Origin: Candidatus Parcubacteria bacterium
GTDB taxonomy: Bacteria > Patescibacteriota > Minisyncoccia > Phycocordibacterales > Phycocordibacteraceae
DNA length: 40,245 bases
Assembly (NCBI GenBank): GCA_021731495.1
Contig: JAKFXG010000030.1
Location: 1-40,245 of the forward strand
Direction: 5' to 3'
In this document: one piece after another, positions 13,196 to 21,549 of the stretch
How the letters are laid out: each line of letters begins with the position of its first letter
Numbering within the stretch: the stretch's first letter is position 1
The notes under the pieces: model-generated
Told to the model about the DNA's origin: nothing
Database searches by the model: none
The model's input: the letters and a program-made list of their open reading frames with translations, nothing else
Position numbers and translations under genes: made by a program

Positions 13196-16144
13196 ATGTC
13201 TGAACGATTACCAGGACCGTCAGACGAGGCTCCGCTAAAAGGCGAGACGAGCATGAGTTTTGCTTTCAAGAATGCGAAGCCGCTCGAAAATAAAAAGGAG
13301 AAGAAACCCAGGAGCCTCTCATCCGCAGCTGTGGGAGAAAATGGCGGCGAGTCAGTACCGCCAGAATCAAGAAACGAGCCAGAGAAGCCTCCCTCATTTG
13401 ACCCAGATGATGTACTCAGAAAGTTTGACGCCGCATATTCCGGTCTTGAGACCGAGATTCGTAATACAGGTACGAAACCTCGTGATATCGGTGAGTGGAA
13501 GATGGCCATTGCCGCCCGCAATGATGTGCGTCGATGGGCGCGGGAGTACGAGACGGCCGACCCCCGGCGAAAAACCGAGCTTGAGCGGGGCATGAGAGCG
13601 GTTAGTGCAGAGTTTGCGAAGCAAATACACAAAAAAGCCGTTGTTGCCGCCCGGAAACTCTCCGAAGAACGTGCCGCAAACAAGGGTGCCGAAGTATCGC
13701 AAAGTAAGGTGGCGGAAGAAGTTCAGCCAGCCTCTGCGCTCGCGGAGGATTCTGCGATTGTTCCTCAGGACAGAAAGGTTGAAATTGAACAGCTGAACAT
13801 CGTTTTAGAGGACATGAACCAACGTCTGTCGGACTCTACCAACTTAGAGAACAAGGAAGACCTTTCACGGCAGGCAGATACTGTTCGTGCTTCAATCGCC
13901 AAACTGACACAACAAACAAGAACGCACGAATCGCCACGACAGGAGGGAACACTCAAAGCTGAATCCATCACTTCTCCATCAGAATCCAGTCCGCCAAAGA
14001 AAAAATCGACTCATACGAAAGAAGAAAGAAGTCAGCGCGCCAAAATCAATCGCTTGAAAAGAGAGATCAGAGCCCTTGAATCGAGAGTAGCGCACCCTGA
14101 CCCAACAGTATTTAGAGAAGACCTTGAGCCGGGAATTCTTTCACGCGAGGCAAAAATACGAGAGCTTGAGTTAGGTATCGAAAAAGCCGAGAAGGCTAAA
14201 GAGGCCCCAGTCAAAACAAAAGAAAAACCGTTTTTACTGACTCCAGAAATGGAGGTACGGTCCCCAGAATCGACGCCAGAGCCGCTCTTATTAACGCCTG
14301 AGATGGAAGTAAAGCCTGAGACTCAATCGACCACCCCAAATCCTGATGATGCGTCTGATCCTGAGCGTGCTCGTGCTATACGCGAACGCGGACTCGCGCG
14401 AGCTGCCGCCGCTACGAGCGAAGGTACTCGCCTGGAATGGAAGGAGAGATTGCGCGGACTTATTTTAGGTGCAAAGGAGCGCTTAGGAATGAGTGAGCGG
14501 GGGGAAAGTTTACAGACCTATCAAATGGAACGCTCTAAAGAATTGGATGCAGAAGCGGGGAAATACGGGCCAAAAGCAGAAAAGCTGATTCGTTCCATTG
14601 GGGAGAAATACAATAAGATTGGCTGGAAGTCTAAGTTGGCAGTTGGTGTCGGACTTGGCGTTGGAGCGGCCGCTTTTTCTGGAGTATCTGCCCCGCTTGC
14701 ACTTCTCTTTGGAGCAGGACTCGGTGCGCAACGTGCGGCAGGTATGGCGGGCATGTTTCTCAAGTTTGAAAAGCATCTGCAGGATACCGCAGAAGGGAAA
14801 TCGAAAAACTTTTTTGCGCGGCAGGAATGGTACAAAAAACTAGCAGAGAAGCCGGAACAACAACGTAAGTTGTATGCCGCAATTATGTCAGCTGGGTACA
14901 CTGCTGGTGTGAGTGCCGCGATTGGCGGAGCGGTGCATCTTGCGAGCGAATCTTCATGGGGCGAAGCAGTGAAGGAGTGGCTCAAAGTTGCACTTGGGCA
15001 CGAACCCGTACCTGCTTACGTGACTGGAACACCTGCCGCAACGATAGAACTCCCTCCGTATCCGACCGGAGAAGCGGGCAGTTACGACTTGCCTAAGGCG
15101 CTCACTCAGCCGCATCACGAGGCAATTATGAGAGGGTGGAACGAATTGCATCCAGACGAACCTTTTCCTGGAGATGCAGCGGCAGCTGCTGCAATTGATT
15201 TACATGCGCTGCAGCAGGAAACTGCGCAGTCCGCGGCCGCTGCGGCCGAGGGTGAGGCGGTCGTTGAGATACCAAATATTTCGGTCGAGGCGACACAGGG
15301 TCGCGGTTACGAATACATGGCGAAGAGGCTTTGGGAGCAGTTAGATCAATTAAAGGACAAAGGCCTTGATCCTACTAAATATGCCGAGGGTAGCGATATT
15401 CGTAAATTACTTGAAGCTAGTCCGGAATCAATTGATAAAGTCGTACACCAGATCGCGGCCGATCCTTCGCACGGATTTTTCAATCCCGATGGCACAAGCG
15501 TCCGCATCGATGTGGGCTCACGTATGATGATCGGCCCGGATGGAAACCTTCATTTAGGCGAAGCGGTCCACGCACCTATGGGCGCGCCAGTGACGCCCGC
15601 ATATCATCCCGAGTCCGCGTCCCTTCCGCCGCTCGACGCTGCGCGAGAGACCAGTACGCTCCCCACTCCTCGCGACGTGACTGAAGGCGCTATCCCCTCA
15701 GCGCCAGAGCCTTCACCCGAAGTCCCGCCACCGGGGCAGAACTTTGTGCGCGACCGTTATGGCGGCATCGTGCGCACAGAGGGAGGATCGCCGGTCCTCT
15801 CCGGAACACCAACGCCGGAAATAATACAGCCAGGCATGAATCAGTTCGGCCTTATGGTGTCCGCAGAGGAGCCACACATTTATGCTGATGAAGGGGCTAA
15901 AAATTTGTTCGCGTTTGGGGGATCACCAGCAGAAAGAGAAGATATGATTAAAGAATATCTCACCAAAAATCCTGAGAGTGTTGTGTTCAGTGCGGATGAT
16001 TCAGGGAACCATCGTGTTCCTTGGTATCTTGACGAAGGAAAGGTAACTCCAGGTGTTCCAGTGCGTACTAGCGGGTTCTTTGGCTTTTTCTCCACATGGA
16101 TGAAACCTCCTGGACCGGAAGAATTCCAGAAAATTATTAAATAA
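13196..16144 (+). CDS. Large membrane-associated protein of unknown function
   Basis: This 982-residue protein shows four regions. Residues 1-400 are charged, low-complexity and rich in coiled-coil-like heptads (for example VEIEQLNIVLEDMNQRL). A duplicated LLTPEMEV motif lies around residues 345-372. Around 480-530 come Gly/Ala-rich membrane segments (KLAVGVGLGVGAAAFSG, PLALLFGAGLG), and a third at about 570-585. The remainder is a soluble C-terminal half with Pro-rich linkers. The layout recalls CPR proteins found beside type-IV-secretion-like ATPases. The gene starts four bases after the ATPase stop, so a shared complex is likely, though its job is unknown. Confidence 0.75.
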   Translation: MSERLPGPSDEAPLKGETSMSFAFKNAKPLENKKEKKPRSLSSAAVGENGGESVPPESRNEPEKPPSFDPDDVLRKFDAAYSGLETEIRNTGTKPRDIGEWKMAIAARNDVRRWAREYETADPRRKTELERGMRAVSAEFAKQIHKKAVVAARKLSEERAANKGAEVSQSKVAEEVQPASALAEDSAIVPQDRKVEIEQLNIVLEDMNQRLSDSTNLENKEDLSRQADTVRASIAKLTQQTRTHESPRQEGTLKAESITSPSESSPPKKKSTHTKEERSQRAKINRLKREIRALESRVAHPDPTVFREDLEPGILSREAKIRELELGIEKAEKAKEAPVKTKEKPFLLTPEMEVRSPESTPEPLLLTPEMEVKPETQSTTPNPDDASDPERARAIRERGLARAAAATSEGTRLEWKERLRGLILGAKERLGMSERGESLQTYQMERSKELDAEAGKYGPKAEKLIRSIGEKYNKIGWKSKLAVGVGLGVGAAAFSGVSAPLALLFGAGLGAQRAAGMAGMFLKFEKHLQDTAEGKSKNFFARQEWYKKLAEKPEQQRKLYAAIMSAGYTAGVSAAIGGAVHLASESSWGEAVKEWLKVALGHEPVPAYVTGTPAATIELPPYPTGEAGSYDLPKALTQPHHEAIMRGWNELHPDEPFPGDAAAAAAIDLHALQQETAQSAAAAAEGEAVVEIPNISVEATQGRGYEYMAKRLWEQLDQLKDKGLDPTKYAEGSDIRKLLEASPESIDKVVHQIAADPSHGFFNPDGTSVRIDVGSRMMIGPDGNLHLGEAVHAPMGAPVTPAYHPESASLPPLDAARETSTLPTPRDVTEGAIPSAPEPSPEVPPPGQNFVRDRYGGIVRTEGGSPVLSGTPTPEIIQPGMNQFGLMVSAEEPHIYADEGAKNLFAFGGSPAEREDMIKEYLTKNPESVVFSADDSGNHRVPWYLDEGKVTPGVPVRTSGFFGFFSTWMKPPGPEEFQKIIK

Positions 16145-16166
16145 TGCATGATATGATGCCACCTAT

Positions 16167-16463
16167 ATGCAAGATGAACTGACCGCCCTTATTGCTGCCG
16201 ATCTCGGTATTAAGGACCTTCCGATTGAAGATCAAAAAACGCTCATTGCCCAGTTCGGCGAAGTTGCGCTCAAAGCTGCGACGCTGTCGGTCATCGCAAA
16301 ACTTCCGGAAGATAAGCACGACGAACTGACGAAACTCACTGAGGCAGGCGATGCCACGGCGCTTAAAGCGTTCCTTGACCGCGAGGTCCCCGGGCACGAG
16401 GACATTGCGAAAGCCGCTGTCGCCGATGAGGTGAAACGATTTAAGGCTTTTCAAGCTCCGTAG
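16167..16463 (+). CDS. DUF5663-like small protein
   Basis: This 98-residue, mostly helical acidic protein starts MQDELTALIAADLGIKDLP and contains AQFGEVALKAATLSVIAKLP, then DREVPGHEDIAKAAVADEV. As I remember it, this pattern matches DUF5663, a short family nearly confined to Patescibacteria and without known function. TATGAT lies nine bases before the ATG, and no ribosome binding site is visible. It follows the 982-residue protein by 22 bases and may be read with it or from its own promoter. Confidence 0.72.
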   Translation: MQDELTALIAADLGIKDLPIEDQKTLIAQFGEVALKAATLSVIAKLPEDKHDELTKLTEAGDATALKAFLDREVPGHEDIAKAAVADEVKRFKAFQAP

Positions 16464-16492
16464 TATAATCGCCTTATAATACTAAATATATT

Positions 16493-17005
16493 ATGCAACC
16501 AACCCAAACTGGTATCGCTGTCGCGCTTGCTCTTGCCGTCGTCATATTTTTCTTTGTATTCAATGGAATGTCGATCTTTTCAAGACCGGCCCCGCTGGAC
16601 GAGTCAATGACTGACATTACTACTCAAACATCAACCACTTCTATGCCTTCCGAAACCACCTCCGTTACAGAACTTCAGGTCACTGACGAAGTCATCGGCA
16701 CAGGTGCCGCCGCTGCCGCAGGCGACAGCGTAACCGTAAACTACGTCGGCTCACTCACGAGCGGCGCCATCTTTGATGCTTCCGCAAACCATGGCACGGC
16801 AGGATTTACATTTACTCTCGGGGCCGGACAAGTAATACCAGGATGGGATCAAGGCATCGTTGGCATGAAAGAAGGAGGAAAGCGCAAGCTCGTTATTCCT
16901 GCGTCGCTTGCCTACGGTGATCGGGCGGTAGGGAATGTCATTCCGGCGAACTCCACACTCATCTTTGAAGTTGAGCTTGTGAAGGTGCAGAAAGCAACTC
17001 GCTAA
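16493..17005 (+). CDS. Membrane-anchored FKBP-type peptidyl-prolyl isomerase
   Basis: This 170-residue protein has an N-terminal membrane anchor (GIAVALALAVVIFFFVF), a Ser/Thr-rich linker (about 40-60) and a complete FKBP domain. Diagnostic stretches are VTVNYVGSLTSGAIFDAS, VIPGWDQGIVGMKEGGKRKL and PASLAYGDRAVGNVIPANSTL, ending in FEVELVKV. The active-site residues Y, F-D, V-I-P-G-W and AYG are present. The domain faces outward and should help fold exported proteins, in line with the DsbA-like protein in this window. Two TATAAT boxes lie upstream (16464-16469 and 16475-16480). Confidence 0.94.
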   Translation: MQPTQTGIAVALALAVVIFFFVFNGMSIFSRPAPLDESMTDITTQTSTTSMPSETTSVTELQVTDEVIGTGAAAAAGDSVTVNYVGSLTSGAIFDASANHGTAGFTFTLGAGQVIPGWDQGIVGMKEGGKRKLVIPASLAYGDRAVGNVIPANSTLIFEVELVKVQKATR

Positions 17006-17011
17006 GTATAG

Positions 17012-17057
17012 AGAACAAAAAGTAATGGGCGCGGAACCGAAAGGTTTCCGCGCCCAT
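17012..17057 (-). terminator. Rho-independent terminator (bidirectional stem)
   Basis: ATGGGCGCGGAACC (17025-17038), GAAA, GGTTTCCGCGCCCAT (17043-17057) pairs over 14 bp with one bulge. On the minus strand TACTTTTTGTTCTC follows, so it ends the lipoprotein gene; it also closes the FKBP gene. Confidence 0.85.
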
Positions 17058-17069
17058 GTCGTAGCTGCG

Positions 17070-17591
17070 CTAACGTTTTTGGATGATCCGTACCCCATAC
17101 TCGGGGAACAGGGCAATTACCTCACGCCCACAGTTTTCGAACGTGTATATCCTGTTGCCAAGGGAGACGGTGCTTCTCGCCGCACCGGCAGAACCGGTTA
17201 TGGCGGCGCCCCCAATTGCACCTTCGACAGCCTTAGCGCCGGCGATTACTTGCGACGCAATGCCAAAGCCGAGGAATCCATAGGTGGCATATAAGATACC
17301 GTCGGAGACGACCGCAACCAAATTCCCGGGGTGTACGACCCCTGTGTAGATGCGGCAGGCTCGTTCAGTTTCCGCAACGGCCAAGATTTGCTTCTCATTT
17401 ATATGGCCAAGGACCACATAGTTGAGCGCCATTTGGTCGCGGTCAATCCAGGAGTCTGGCGCCCATTGATTGTGAGCAATAATCGTTGCCCGTTTCCCCT
17501 CTATGGTCACCGGTATTGTGGTGACCGCACCGGGACCGACGCAAGCCGTGTGAAAGATGGCCGCCAAAACGGCCCAAACATTTTTTCTCAT
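17070..17591 (-). CDS. Putative lipoprotein
   Basis: This 173-residue protein begins MRKNVWAVLAAIFHTACVGP, a lipoprotein signal with Cys17 in a plausible lipobox. The start at 17591 has GGAG nine bases upstream. The mature body contains IPVTIEGKRATIIAHNQWAPDSW, a strand-rich middle, and a Gly/Ala-rich segment (GIASQVIAGAKAVEGAIGGAAI) that may insert into or lie on the membrane. The C-terminus has a second Cys (FENCGREVIALF). No family is recognised. It is divergent from tgt with overlapping promoters. Confidence 0.65.
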   Translation of the reverse strand: MRKNVWAVLAAIFHTACVGPGAVTTIPVTIEGKRATIIAHNQWAPDSWIDRDQMALNYVVLGHINEKQILAVAETERACRIYTGVVHPGNLVAVVSDGILYATYGFLGFGIASQVIAGAKAVEGAIGGAAITGSAGAARSTVSLGNRIYTFENCGREVIALFPEYGVRIIQKR

Positions 17592-17664
17592 AGTAAGGAA
17601 CTCCGTTTTGGTCAACCCTGATAGACTAAAACTGCTAAAGTGAAGGTACTTTACTATTATCACA

Positions 17665-17693
17665 TTGTCAATACTTATCGGATGAGATATGGT
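17665..17693 (+). promoter_or_regulatory. Promoter of tgt, overlapping a divergent -35
   Basis: TTGTCA (17665-17670) and TATGGT (17688-17693) are 17 bases apart, and the -10 lies eight bases before the tgt ATG. On the other strand a perfect TTGACA (17667-17672) overlaps this -35; its -10 (TACCTT at 18 bases) is weak. The two divergent genes therefore compete for one promoter region. Confidence 0.55.
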
Positions 17694-17701
17694 AGGAAAT
17701 A

Positions 17702-18937
17702 ATGAGTTCGATTTCTTTTACGATAGAAAAGCGCGCGCCCGGGAATCGGGCGCGCGCGGGTTTACTTACCACACCCCATGGCGTTATTCATACGCCCGCG
17801 TTTTCGCCTGTGGGCACCAAAGCAAACGTGAAAGGCGTTTTACCGGCGGCGCTTGCGGCACTCGGTACTGAAGTTGTTCTTGCCAATACATATCACCTCT
17901 ATCTGCAGCCAGGCGAGAAGGTCGTGCAGGACGCCGGCGGGCTCGGGAAGTTTATGGGCTGGCAGGGTCCGACCATTACGGACTCGGGCGGCTTCCAGGT
18001 CTTCTCGCTCGGTGCCGCATTTGGGAAAACCATATCAAAATTCGTGAAGGATGCGTCCGCAGAGGCGGACGCACGCCACAAACAACAGTCGGTTGCAATG
18101 TATGACACTGACGTTGCAAGCCAACACGGACAGCTTGCCATTATCGATGACGAAGGCGTTTCATTCACTTCACACCTCGATGGCTCGCTCCACCGCTTCA
18201 CACCCGAGCGTTCGGTTGAGATACAGCACGCGCTCGGCGCAGATATTTTCTTTGCCTTTGATGAATGCACGTCACCAACCGAACCGTATGACTACCAGCG
18301 GGAGGCGATGGAACGCACGCATCGCTGGGCGGAGCGTTCTATTAAAACGCATCGGCAAAATATTGATGCACATAAGAAGCAGGCGTTGTTTGGCATCGTG
18401 CAGGGAGGTCGACATGAGGATCTGCGCAGAGAATCCGCGCGCGAGATCGCTTCACTCGGTTTTGACGGCATCGGCATCGGCGGCTCTTTTTCAAAAGAAG
18501 ATATGCGCGGCGCGCTCCAGGCGGCAGTGGGAGAGTTGCCGGAAGAACTTCCGAAACATTTTCTCGGCATCGGCGAACCAGGCGATATCCTTGAGGGTAT
18601 CGCGGGAGGCATGGATCTCTTCGATTGTGTCGCCGCGACGCGCATTGGGCGACACGGCTCTATCTATACGAAGCGAGGCATCATCCATTTGCGTAATGGC
18701 GAATTCAAAAACGATTTCACCCCGCTTGATCCGGAGGGAATCATCCCGGGTACTGAGTCCTTTACACGCGCGTACGTATCGCATCTGGTGCGAAGCGGGG
18801 AAATGCTCGGGGCCATCATAGCCTCAATGCACAACGTCGGTTTTATCTTGAATCTCATGGAGGGAGCTCGCCAAGCAATCCTCGATGGACGGTTCGATGA
18901 GTATCGTGCAGCATTCGTTAGCGCATATTATTACTAA
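17702..18937 (+). CDS. tgt: tRNA-guanine transglycosylase, zinc ligands lost
   Basis: This 411-residue protein exchanges guanine-34 for a 7-deazaguanine base in GUN-anticodon tRNAs. Family signatures are clear: LLTTPHGVIHTPAFSPVGT, VVLANTYHLYLQPG, TDSGGFQVFSL with the catalytic Asp, GIVQGG, and MDLFDCVAATRIGRHG with the nucleophilic Asp. Two features are odd. The C-x-C-x2-C zinc site is replaced: where E. coli has PECDCYTCRNYSRAY, this protein has PEGIIPGTESFTRAY, although the fourth ligand region (SMHN) remains. An insertion after AFGKTISKF is partly encoded by a palindrome, which helps explain a length above the usual 370-380. No queuosine synthesis genes are in the window. Confidence 0.9.
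   Translation: MSSISFTIEKRAPGNRARAGLLTTPHGVIHTPAFSPVGTKANVKGVLPAALAALGTEVVLANTYHLYLQPGEKVVQDAGGLGKFMGWQGPTITDSGGFQVFSLGAAFGKTISKFVKDASAEADARHKQQSVAMYDTDVASQHGQLAIIDDEGVSFTSHLDGSLHRFTPERSVEIQHALGADIFFAFDECTSPTEPYDYQREAMERTHRWAERSIKTHRQNIDAHKKQALFGIVQGGRHEDLRRESAREIASLGFDGIGIGGSFSKEDMRGALQAAVGELPEELPKHFLGIGEPGDILEGIAGGMDLFDCVAATRIGRHGSIYTKRGIIHLRNGEFKNDFTPLDPEGIIPGTESFTRAYVSHLVRSGEMLGAIIASMHNVGFILNLMEGARQAILDGRFDEYRAAFVSAYYY
17731..17757. repeat. Palindrome near the 5' end of tgt
   Basis: GCGCGCGCCCG (17731-17741), GGAAT, CGGGCGCGCGC (17747-17757) is a perfect 11-bp hairpin in the tenth to nineteenth codons. It could hinder ribosome entry on the leaderless message. It adds about two residues relative to common Tgt sequences. 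Confidence 0.5.
18052..18073. repeat. In-frame palindrome inside tgt
   Basis: TGCGTCCGC (18052-18060), AGAG, GCGGACGCA (18065-18073) is a perfect 9-bp hairpin. It encodes ASAEADA within a segment (KDASAEADARHKQQ) that has no counterpart in ordinary Tgt proteins, where FSL is soon followed by EDGV-x-F. Confidence 0.65.
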
Positions 18938-18966
18938 AATAGGAACGGCCTGCGTGGGCAGGCCGT
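18933..18966 (-). terminator. Rho-independent terminator between convergent genes
   Basis: ACGGCCTGC (18945-18953), GTGG, GCAGGCCGT (18958-18966) is a perfect 9-bp stem. On the minus strand TCCTATTTTAG follows, so it chiefly ends the small gene at 18977. Confidence 0.75.
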
Positions 18967-18976
18967 CCGTCATTAT

Positions 18977-19174
18977 TCAGCTAACGTTCATACGGAGCAA
19001 GACGCTCGCCTCCTCGAGAGAAATCCCTCTCAAAAGAGCGACTCCCGCCGCAGCAGCCCGGAGGAGTCCGCAGGCATAGACTTTCCCTTGCTGATCAAAT
19101 GATGTCCCAGGAGAGATCATCCCATGAATTCTCCGAGCAACTTCCAGATCAGGGTCTGGTTTTGGTGTCGGCAT
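18977..19174 (-). CDS. Small unknown protein
   Basis: This 65-residue protein has a Pro-rich start (MPTPKPDPDLEVARRIHGM), a middle with a lone Cys (KVYACGLLRAAAAGVALLRG) and a helical end (SLEEASVLLRMN). No family is recognised. It is expressed from its own unit: a TTGACA promoter, AAAAGGAGG five bases before the ATG, and a perfect terminator. The Arg/Leu helical pattern could be a small nucleic-acid-binding or adaptor protein, but that is only a guess. Confidence 0.65.
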   Translation of the reverse strand: MPTPKPDPDLEVARRIHGMISPGTSFDQQGKVYACGLLRAAAAGVALLRGISLEEASVLLRMNVS

Positions 19175-19228
19175 AAAAGCCTCCTTTTCACCGACCTTCA
19201 GTGGCCAGTGTGCAATGTAACCATTTGC

Positions 19229-19256
19229 ATAGTATAGTGAAGGGTCCTTATGTCAA
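19229..19256 (-). promoter_or_regulatory. Promoter of the small gene at 18977
   Basis: On the minus strand TTGACA (19251-19256) and TACTAT (19229-19234) are 16 bases apart. The leader is short and carries AAAAGGAGG. Confidence 0.65.
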
Positions 19257-19259
19257 GAT

Positions 19260-21437
19260 ATGGCTAATTTCAAACTCCACCTCCCATTCCAACCTGCAGG
19301 CGACCCCGGTGAGATAGCCGCAGACGGCATCTCACGGGGCGAGAATCATTTCAAAATGACCGCACCCAACAATATGAGTGTTTTCCGATTACATTCACCA
19401 TTTCCTCCTGCAGGCGATCAGCCGAAAGCTATCGAGGCACTCGAGCAAGGACTCAAAAAAGGTCTGCGACACCAGACGTTGTTTGGCGTGACCGGTAGCG
19501 GAAAGACGTTTACGGTGGCAAATGTCATCGCAAAAAATGACAAACCGACGCTCGTGCTCGCACACAACAAAACTCTTGCGGCTCAGCTTGCTCAAGAGTA
19601 TCGCGAATTTTTCCCCGAGAATGCCGTACATTATTTCGTTTCGTACTACGACTACTACCAGCCGGAGGCGTACATCGCACACTCAGATACCTATATTGAG
19701 AAGGAGGCGATGATTAACGCCGAGATAGACCGTTTGCGGCACGCAGCGACGCAGGCGCTTCTCACACGCAAGGACGTCATCATCGTTGCCTCTGTTTCCG
19801 CCATCTATGGTCTCGGTTCGCCCGAGGAATACGAGAAGGTACACGTTAAAATCCAGAAGCAGCAAGCAGTAGCAGGGGGCAGAGGAGGACTTATTCGTCA
19901 GCTGGTGGGTATTTATTTTGAACGGACAATTGCCGACCTGAATCCGGGGCAGTTGCGCGCCATCGGCAACTCGCTTGAGTTCATGCCGGTCAACGAGCGC
20001 GCTATTTACCGCATCGCATTCGATGGCGATAGTATCGCATCCATCGACCAGCTCGACCCGATCTCGCGCGCGAAAATCGCCGAACCAGACTCGGTCTTTG
20101 TCTTTCCAGCGAAACACTTTGTCACGAGCGAAGAGGAGCGTTTGCGGGCTATCGAGGACATCAAGCTCGAACTTGAGGAACAGCTTGCGAAGTTCAAGCG
20201 CGAAGAAAAGCCGCTTGAGGCCGAGCGGTTGAAGCGCCGCACGCTCCACGATCTCGCACTCATCCGCGAGCTCGGCTACACGAGCGGCATCGAGAATTAT
20301 TCCCGCCACTTTGATAAGCGTGCGCCGGGACAACCGCCGCACACGCTCCTTTCGTATTTCCCGCACGAAAAGGACGGTTCAGCTGATTTTCTTACCGTCA
20401 TCGATGAATCACACGTTACGGTGCCGCAGATAGGCGGTATGTATGCGGGCGATAAGTCGCGCAAGGATGTGCTCGTCGAATACGGTTTCCGCCTGCCAAG
20501 CGCACGCGATAACCGGCCGCTTCGGTTCGAAGAATTCGAAGAGCGCATCGGGCAAGTGTTGTACACAAGTGCGACGCCAGGCCCCTATGAAAAAGCACAC
20601 TCAGAGCAGGTTGTTGAGCAGATCATCCGCCCAACCGGTCTCATCGACCCCGAGCTCACCGTACGGCCAATAGTCGAGACAGGCAGTTACAAAGGACAGA
20701 TCGCTGATTTCATCAACGAAGCGGAAACAGTCATCAAGCGCGGCGGCCGTGCGCTTGCAACGACGCTCACCAAGCAGATGGCGGAAGACCTCTCTGCATT
20801 CCTGCGTGAGCGGGGCATCAAGGCCGAATACCTCCACTCGGACGTAAAGACGATAGACCGCATCGACATTCTCACCAATTTTCGTAAAGGCATATTCGAT
20901 ATTCTGGTTGGCGTGAACCTCTTGCGCGAGGGGCTTGATTTGCCGGAAGTGGAGCTTGTCGGCATTCTGGATGCCGACAAAGAAGGTTTCTTGCGCAGTG
21001 AGACGTCGCTCATCCAGACCATCGGCCGCGCGGCACGCAATGTCCTCGGCCGTGTCATCCTCTACGCGGACTCCATGACCGGTTCGCTCGAACGCGCCAT
21101 CAGCGAAACGAATCGCCGCCGCGCGCTTCAGATTGCCTATAACGAAAAGCACGGCATCACGCCGCTGACCATCAAGAAGGAGATCCGTGACATCGCGGAA
21201 AGCATGCGCACCGAGCACCAACGAACGATTGACGAGCTTTTGGTACTCGATACTATCGCGTACAAAGATGATCCAAAAGCGTTCATCAAGCGCAAGCGTG
21301 AGGAAATGGCCGAAGCAGTCGAACAGCTCGATTTCGAGACCGCAGCGATACTGCGCGATGAAATATACAGGCTCAAGGGCAAGGAGCCACCGAGCAAGGC
21401 GAAGCCTCAGCGCAGGAGGAAGCGTTTTGGTTCCTGA
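19260..21437 (+). CDS. uvrB: Excinuclease ABC subunit B, with a duplicated N-terminus
   Basis: This 725-residue protein is the damage-verifying helicase of nucleotide excision repair. Visible are Walker A GVTGSGKTFTVANVI, the beta-hairpin YYDYYQPEAYI that clamps damaged DNA, the DESH box in TVIDESHVTVPQIGGM, TSATPGPYE, LREGLDLPEV, QTIGRAARN and a C-terminal UVR domain that contacts UvrC. The first 38 residues repeat the true UvrB start: FKLHLPFQPAGD (4-15) and FRLHSPFPPAGD (42-53). The insert between them contains a palindrome. The second ATG at 19374 gives a normal-length UvrB (687) and may be the ancestral or even the real start. Confidence 0.95.
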   Translation: MANFKLHLPFQPAGDPGEIAADGISRGENHFKMTAPNNMSVFRLHSPFPPAGDQPKAIEALEQGLKKGLRHQTLFGVTGSGKTFTVANVIAKNDKPTLVLAHNKTLAAQLAQEYREFFPENAVHYFVSYYDYYQPEAYIAHSDTYIEKEAMINAEIDRLRHAATQALLTRKDVIIVASVSAIYGLGSPEEYEKVHVKIQKQQAVAGGRGGLIRQLVGIYFERTIADLNPGQLRAIGNSLEFMPVNERAIYRIAFDGDSIASIDQLDPISRAKIAEPDSVFVFPAKHFVTSEEERLRAIEDIKLELEEQLAKFKREEKPLEAERLKRRTLHDLALIRELGYTSGIENYSRHFDKRAPGQPPHTLLSYFPHEKDGSADFLTVIDESHVTVPQIGGMYAGDKSRKDVLVEYGFRLPSARDNRPLRFEEFEERIGQVLYTSATPGPYEKAHSEQVVEQIIRPTGLIDPELTVRPIVETGSYKGQIADFINEAETVIKRGGRALATTLTKQMAEDLSAFLRERGIKAEYLHSDVKTIDRIDILTNFRKGIFDILVGVNLLREGLDLPEVELVGILDADKEGFLRSETSLIQTIGRAARNVLGRVILYADSMTGSLERAISETNRRRALQIAYNEKHGITPLTIKKEIRDIAESMRTEHQRTIDELLVLDTIAYKDDPKAFIKRKREEMAEAVEQLDFETAAILRDEIYRLKGKEPPSKAKPQRRRKRFGS
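19293..19417 (+). repeat. Direct repeat flanking the extra UvrB N-terminus
   Basis: CCTGCAGGCGA occurs at 19293-19303 and again at 19407-19417, exactly 114 bases (38 codons) apart. The duplication keeps the reading frame. Confidence 0.65.
19304..19339. repeat. In-frame palindromic element in uvrB (family shared with uvrC)
   Basis: CCCC-G-GTGAGAT-A-GCCG, loop CAGA, CGGC-ATCTCAC-GGGG: 15 pairs with two single-base bulges. It is 36 bases, or 12 codons. Its outer arms (CCCC-N-GTGAGAT and ATCTCACGGGG) are identical to those of the element in uvrC at 27477-27508. Confidence 0.75.
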
Positions 21438-21457
21438 CATTCTGTGAATGACGAGGT

Positions 21458-21486
21458 GCAACGTCCTTGGCCCCAAGGGACTGCAT
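21458..21486. repeat. Stem-loop after uvrB
   Basis: TGCA-AC-GTCCTTGG, CC, CCAA-G-GGAC-TGCA (21458-21486) pairs over 12 bases with small bulges. No T run follows, so termination is uncertain. Confidence 0.4.
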
Positions 21487-21549
21487 AACTCCCTCGCGCA
21501 AAGGATGACAAGGTTATATACTCCTTATACCACTCATTATTGAATAGTC

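Noticed and set aside
11476-13683. A long open frame on the minus strand antisense to the VirD4-like ATPase
   Set aside because: The plus strand has a complete ATPase with Walker A and B motifs. The antisense frame is a by-product of GC-rich codon use, rich in Arg and without any recognisable motif.
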